NCBI GenBank assembly: GCA_041674865.1
Contig: JBAYUX010000011.1
Coordinates: 1 to 27,402 of the forward strand
Length of the DNA stretch: 27,402 nucleotides
Reading direction: 5' to 3'
From: CALREA01 sp041674865
GTDB lineage: Bacteria > Patescibacteriota > Gracilibacteria > UBA1369 > UBA12463
Translations under genes and position numbers: made by a program
In this document: positions 24,681-27,402 of the stretch, piece by piece
How the letters are laid out: each line of letters starts with the position of its first letter
Position numbering within the stretch: position 1 is the first letter of the stretch
Notes under the pieces: generated by a model
Databases searched by the model: none
Seen by the model: only the letters and a program-made list of their open reading frames with translations
What the model was told of the DNA's origin: nothing

Positions 24681-24790
24681 GTTCCAGAATATGCGATGTT
24701 TGGCAGCGGTATAATATGCCCGAAGGGCGACCGCTGGCAAATATGGGTGTAGCGACCAACGGGAGCGAAACCGCATATTCTGTGTTGTAC
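24674..24790 (+). repeat. attC-like folded element 2
   Basis: 117 nt, same orientation and architecture as element 1. Terminal boxes AGCTAAC (24674-24680) and GTTGTAC (24784-24790); left spacer GTTC and right spacer T; perfect 11-bp outer stem CAGAATATGCG/CGCATATTCTG (24685-24695 with 24772-24782); inner stem of about 15 bp with one mismatch and one wobble (24696-24710 with 24730-24744); loop starting ATAATATGCC with mini-stem GCCC-GAA-GGGC; and a right-hand unpaired segment GCGACCAACGGGAGCG. Stems that covary with element 1 show that the fold is conserved rather than the sequence. Confidence 0.62.
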
Positions 24791-24826
24791 GCTGTTGATA
24801 GTTTCGATCAAATTAACGGCAAAAAT

Positions 24827-25084
24827 TTATTTTCGTTTTAATCTGGCAAAAAGTAGCCCTATCAAGGAACCGATTATCGGTAAGGTCCATATGGCTACGA
24901 ATCTAGCCGCCACACATCCTCTACCAGAGCATTGTGTGAGTAATTTGATGGCATTGGCAAAAATTTTCCAGAACCAATCCATGGCGGGAATCGTAAAGGT
25001 AAAAGAAGAAAAAAAAGCGCTTAAGAATGTGCCAGCCAAAAATCCGATGGTTGCATAGAAGAGATAAGTTTTTTTCGTGGTCAT
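24827..25084 (-). CDS. Small two-helix membrane protein, unknown
   Basis: 85 residues from ATG 25084 (MTTKKTYLFYATIGFLAGTF). One membrane helix at about 7-29 and a second near 65-80 (IWTLPIIGSLIGLLF), followed by a basic end (ARLKRK). A short loop contains CSGRGC. An upstream in-frame ATG at 25216 would add 44 residues with no clear support. The stop lies 37 nt before the edge of attC-like element 2, so on the minus strand it is an ORF followed by an element, as in an integron cassette. I do not recognise the family. Confidence 0.55.
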   Translation of the reverse strand: MTTKKTYLFYATIGFLAGTFLSAFFSSFTFTIPAMDWFWKIFANAIKLLTQCSGRGCVAARFVAIWTLPIIGSLIGLLFARLKRK

Positions 25085-25226
25085 ATTTTTGCCGTTATAT
25101 ATTTTAAGATTTTTAATGGCGTACAACTCAATTCTATACGAAAATACTTCGCATAAAAACCTCAATATGGTCTTGAATATGAAGCTATATAGCGATGACT
25201 CTAGATTTTTATCCAATCTTTCTATA

Positions 25227-25268
25227 TTGACATTTTTTCATTTTTGTACTTTAATTATTCACTATAAT
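25227..25268 (+). promoter_or_regulatory. Promoter(s) of the SAM methyltransferase gene
   Basis: TTGACA (25227-25232), 17 nt, TTTAAT (25250-25255) is a strong sigma70-type match. A perfect TATAAT (25263-25268) follows and ends nine bases before the ATG, which would give an almost leaderless transcript. Either or both may be used. Confidence 0.6.
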
Positions 25269-25277
25269 CTTCTTTAA

Positions 25278-26213
25278 ATGTTAGCGGATAAGATGCAACG
25301 AGGAGTTGGTGAAGCAAGCGTTTGGGATGCAGGAGCTGCGACTCGTTATGCTAAGGCGAAACATGGTCCTGATGGGGCGCGTTTTCTTGATCCGCATTTG
25401 TTTTTCTTGATGGATCGAACGCGCCTTGAGGGTATAGATTTTCTTGATCTTGGTGCGGGCGCTGGACCTTGGAGTGAACATGCTTTAGCTCAAGGTGCTA
25501 GAACTGTTACTACTTTGGATTCGAATGACGCTATGTTGGAACAAGCACGACAGCGTCTTTCAGTCGGAAGAGATCTTCCATCTAATGTGCGACTCGTACG
25601 TGGAAGTGTTGCTGATTTGGTGTTTGGCGATAAAGAATTTGATTCTTTGGCAAGTATTAATGTTGGTTGTAACTTACCGGATGGTGTTTTTCAGAGGCAT
25701 TTTGTAGAAGCAAAACGAGTTGCTCGTTTAGGTGGTAGATTTGTGGTTACTGCGCCAGATTCTCTTTTACTGCCATTTACTAGTCTTGATGGTGCACGTG
25801 ATATTCAAGTTGAGGTCGATGGTCAGTGGAGAAATGAAGCCATTCGTGATGTGAGCGCAGTTAAAAGAATTATCGATAGCCTGAGAACTGTTTTGCGGGC
25901 AACCTTTGTTTTGGATGAGAATGGTAAGCCCGTTTTAGTTACCGAAGAGAATGCTGATACTGTGAAAGAAGGTACGCCGATTATTCGCAGAATTCCTGGT
26001 TTGGTCGTGGACAATAACTATCATACAGCTGAGGCTTATCTTCAGGCTGCAGAGCGAACTGGCTGGACTATTCACGCTGCTCATCGCGATTCATTTGCTT
26101 CAGATGACGATCGACAATCTTATAACGAGAGCGTTGACGAAGATAAGAAACTCGGACCTGAATATGTTGGGAATCCTTCGTTTCTTGTTATGGATCTGGA
26201 GAGACAAAACTAA
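25278..26213 (+). CDS. Class I SAM-dependent methyltransferase
   Basis: 311 residues. The Rossmann-type SAM-binding core is clear: motif I DFLDLGAGAGPW (about 54-65), the acidic end of strand two TLDSND (79-84), then LVRGSVADLVF and the motif around RVARLGGRFVVTAPD. After the core comes an additional C-terminal part of about 120 residues (from SLDGARDIQVEVDGQ) that may shape the substrate site. The substrate cannot be told from sequence; relatives methylate small molecules such as quinones, lipids or antibiotics. It is transcribed alone from its own promoter and converges on the suf genes with 19 nt between stops. Confidence 0.85.
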   Translation: MLADKMQRGVGEASVWDAGAATRYAKAKHGPDGARFLDPHLFFLMDRTRLEGIDFLDLGAGAGPWSEHALAQGARTVTTLDSNDAMLEQARQRLSVGRDLPSNVRLVRGSVADLVFGDKEFDSLASINVGCNLPDGVFQRHFVEAKRVARLGGRFVVTAPDSLLLPFTSLDGARDIQVEVDGQWRNEAIRDVSAVKRIIDSLRTVLRATFVLDENGKPVLVTEENADTVKEGTPIIRRIPGLVVDNNYHTAEAYLQAAERTGWTIHAAHRDSFASDDDRQSYNESVDEDKKLGPEYVGNPSFLVMDLERQN

Positions 26214-26232
26214 TCTCTCTTGTTTTTGGAGT

Positions 26233-26763
26233 CTAAAAATTAAACAACATATCCCTCACATCTGGCTTCATTCGATCTGGATTCCAGGCTGGATCCCAAA
26301 CGATGACGACGTCGGCGTGATCAATTTCTTCGACGATTTGGGGGACGAGGGTTTCGATTTGTTCGACGATCATGGGGCCGACGGGGCAGCCCATGGAGGT
26401 GAGGGTCATGGTGATGATGGCGTGGCGTTTGTTGAGAGTGACGCCATAAATGAGGCCGAGGTCGACGATGCCGATACCGATTTCTGGGTCGATGATTTCG
26501 TTGGTGGCGTCGACGATTTTTTTGACCACAGGATTTTCAGCACACTGTTCGTCGAGAGTTTTGGTGAGTGGTTTTGGATTTTTTTCGTGATCGATTCGCT
26601 TCTGGAGATCTGGGCCGAAGACGGATTTTGGGGATTTTTTGGTGGTAGGTTTTTTTGAGATTTTCTTAGTTGGCTTGGGGATGGCTTTTTTAACAGTAGG
26701 TTTTTTGGTAACCTTTTTCGTTGTAGTTTTTGTGACTGATTTCTTGATGATTTTCTTGGCCAT
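26233..26763 (-). CDS. SufT/MIP18-type (DUF59) Fe-S maturation protein with a lysine-rich N-terminal tail
   Basis: 176 residues. The C-terminal about 100 residues are a DUF59 domain: IIDPEIGIGIVDLGLIYGV, ITMTLTSMGCPVGP with conserved C126, and VVIVWDPAWNPDRM. In bacteria such proteins (SufT) help deliver or mature iron-sulfur clusters. The first about 50 residues are low-complexity Lys/Thr/Pro repeats (KKPTVKKAIPKPTKKISKKP), unlike ordinary SufT; such a tail could bind nucleic acid or a polyanionic surface. It begins 1 nt after the sufU stop, so the two are co-translated. Third gene of the minus-strand suf set. Confidence 0.88.
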   Translation of the reverse strand: MAKKIIKKSVTKTTTKKVTKKPTVKKAIPKPTKKISKKPTTKKSPKSVFGPDLQKRIDHEKNPKPLTKTLDEQCAENPVVKKIVDATNEIIDPEIGIGIVDLGLIYGVTLNKRHAIITMTLTSMGCPVGPMIVEQIETLVPQIVEEIDHADVVIVWDPAWNPDRMKPDVRDMLFNF

Positions 26764-26764
26764 G

Positions 26765-27136
26765 TTATCGGTGCTTCAAAAGAATAAGGGCTTTTTTGAG
26801 GAGAGCGTAAGAGAGGAGGGCACACTTCACGCGGGCGGTTGAGAGGGGAACGCCGAGCATTTCGTAGATCGTTTCTTTGGTGATGTTTTCGGCGTCGGTG
26901 AGATTTTTGCCGTAGAGTTCTTCGGCGACCATTGACATGGCGGCTTGAGAAATAGCGCAGCCAGAGCCTTCAAAGCCGATGTCTTTGATTTGTCCGTTTT
27001 CAACTTGGAGGGTGAGCTTGAGCTTGTCACCGCAGAGTGGATTGGCGTCGTCGAGTTCGATTGTAGGCGTGATGATAGCGCCCTTGTGACGAGGGTGCTG
27101 GAAGTGGTCGAGAATGTTTTCTGCGTACATGTCCAT
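26765..27136 (-). CDS. sufU: SufU/IscU-type Fe-S scaffold or sulfur-acceptor protein
   Basis: 123 residues. Accepts sulfur from the cysteine desulfurase and passes it to cluster assembly. The family's metal/sulfur ligands are in place: C35 and D37 in NPLCGD, C60 in GSGCAIS and C105 in VKCALL. The N-terminal YAENILDHFQHPRHKG is also typical. IscU carries a conserved HC at its third ligand position; here the preceding residue is Lys, closer to SufU. It lies 21 nt after sufS and 1 nt before the SufT-like gene, forming an operon. Confidence 0.92.
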   Translation of the reverse strand: MDMYAENILDHFQHPRHKGAIITPTIELDDANPLCGDKLKLTLQVENGQIKDIGFEGSGCAISQAAMSMVAEELYGKNLTDAENITKETIYEMLGVPLSTARVKCALLSYALLKKALILLKHR

Positions 27137-27157
27137 ACTGAGACGGTGTGAGTTGGA

Positions 27158-27402
27158 TTAATTTACGTGAAATGTTTCGAGTACTTTTTTGATCGCGTTG
27201 ATCGCTGCATCGATGTCTTCTTTTGTGTTGTAGATGTAGAAACTCATGCGTGCGGTTGAGCTGATCTTGAGCTTTTCCATGAGCGGCTGAGCGCAGTGAT
27301 GGCCTCCACGAATGGCAACTCCTTCGCTGTTGAAGATTTCTGCGATGTCGTGTGGGTGAACAGAAAGGCCTGGAATGGAGAGATTTGAAAGTTCAAATGA
27401 GA
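27158..27402 (-). CDS. sufS: Cysteine desulfurase SufS, C-terminal part (cut by the window edge)
   Basis: The last 80 codons of a PLP enzyme that takes sulfur from cysteine for Fe-S cluster building; the 5' part lies beyond the window. Translating 27400 to 27158 gives SFELSNLSIPGLSVHPHDIA, then the active-site loop GVAIRGGHHCAQPLM with the catalytic cysteine, and RMSFYIYNTKEDIDA, all characteristic of the SufS/CsdA group (RGGHHCAQP) rather than IscS. The stop is TAA at 27158-27160. It is the first of the three suf genes seen here. Confidence 0.92.
   Translation of the reverse strand, partial: SFELSNLSIPGLSVHPHDIAEIFNSEGVAIRGGHHCAQPLMEKLKISSTARMSFYIYNTKEDIDAAINAIKKVLETFHVN

Noticed and set aside
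24417..24752. Plus-strand open frame of 111 codons
   Set aside because: It runs across the repeat elements and has no recognisable protein character.
26095..26658. Plus-strand acidic open frame of 187 codons
   Set aside because: It is the antisense of the SufT-like gene; its Asp/Gly/Phe bias comes from the opposite coding frame.
1..27402. CRISPR arrays, insertion-sequence transposases, rRNA genes
   Set aside because: None seen: no regularly spaced direct repeats with spacers, no transposase-like ORF and no rRNA-like segments.

Overview
The window looks like a chromosomal segment of a Patescibacteria/CPR-type bacterium. This is an inference from gene content (RNase Y, HrcA-type groESL control, class II ribonucleotide reductases, a TrmB-like HTH protein, a ComEC without its nuclease domain, large lysine/glutamate-rich orphan proteins, a SufS-SufU-SufT set) and from translation signals. 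Stop codons fit the standard code (TAA, TAG and TGA all end genes), so this is not a UGA-recoding Gracilibacteria/Absconditabacteria lineage. No start codon in the window has a recognisable Shine-Dalgarno sequence. Leaders are pyrimidine-rich or very short instead, and several -10 boxes lie 6-11 nt before the ATG.

Layout. 1-3.6 kb: RNase Y, a DEDDh exonuclease and an opposing MFS transporter. 3.7-4.1 kb: a self-contained unit encoding a 73-nt tRNA-like RNA that resembles a tmRNA tRNA-like domain with no tag-encoding part, a terminator and a hairpin-rich stretch. 4.08-6.2 kb: a promoter overlapped by a CIRCE operator, groES, groEL and a terminator. 6.2-9.8 kb: a YqeY-like protein, a lipoprotein, an HTH protein and ComEC. 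9.8-12.3 kb: an 845-residue repeat protein. 12.4-17.4 kb: two tandem adenosylcobalamin-dependent (class II) ribonucleotide reductases behind a promoter with a likely NrdR box, with a 3Fe-4S-type ferredoxin upstream. 17.9-25.3 kb: an accessory region (HNH protein; operon of membrane PH-like protein, DUF4440 protein and beta-carbonic anhydrase; a 1220-residue single-chain restriction-modification enzyme; a small membrane protein). 25.3-27.4 kb: a SAM methyltransferase, then the minus-strand Fe-S operon sufS(partial)-sufU-sufT.

The most unusual part is 20.4-24.8 kb. The AT-rich restriction-modification gene lies between two ~70-bp inverted repeats. Each of these abuts a ~118-nt folded element with nested stems that differ in sequence but match in architecture, ending in CTAAC/GTT boxes like integron attC sites. 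Two further 16-17-bp hairpins with nearly the same loop follow the gene's 3' end. This suggests a mobile defence cassette, possibly integron-like, in a small-genome lineage. The tag-less tmRNA-like RNA is the second most interesting object.
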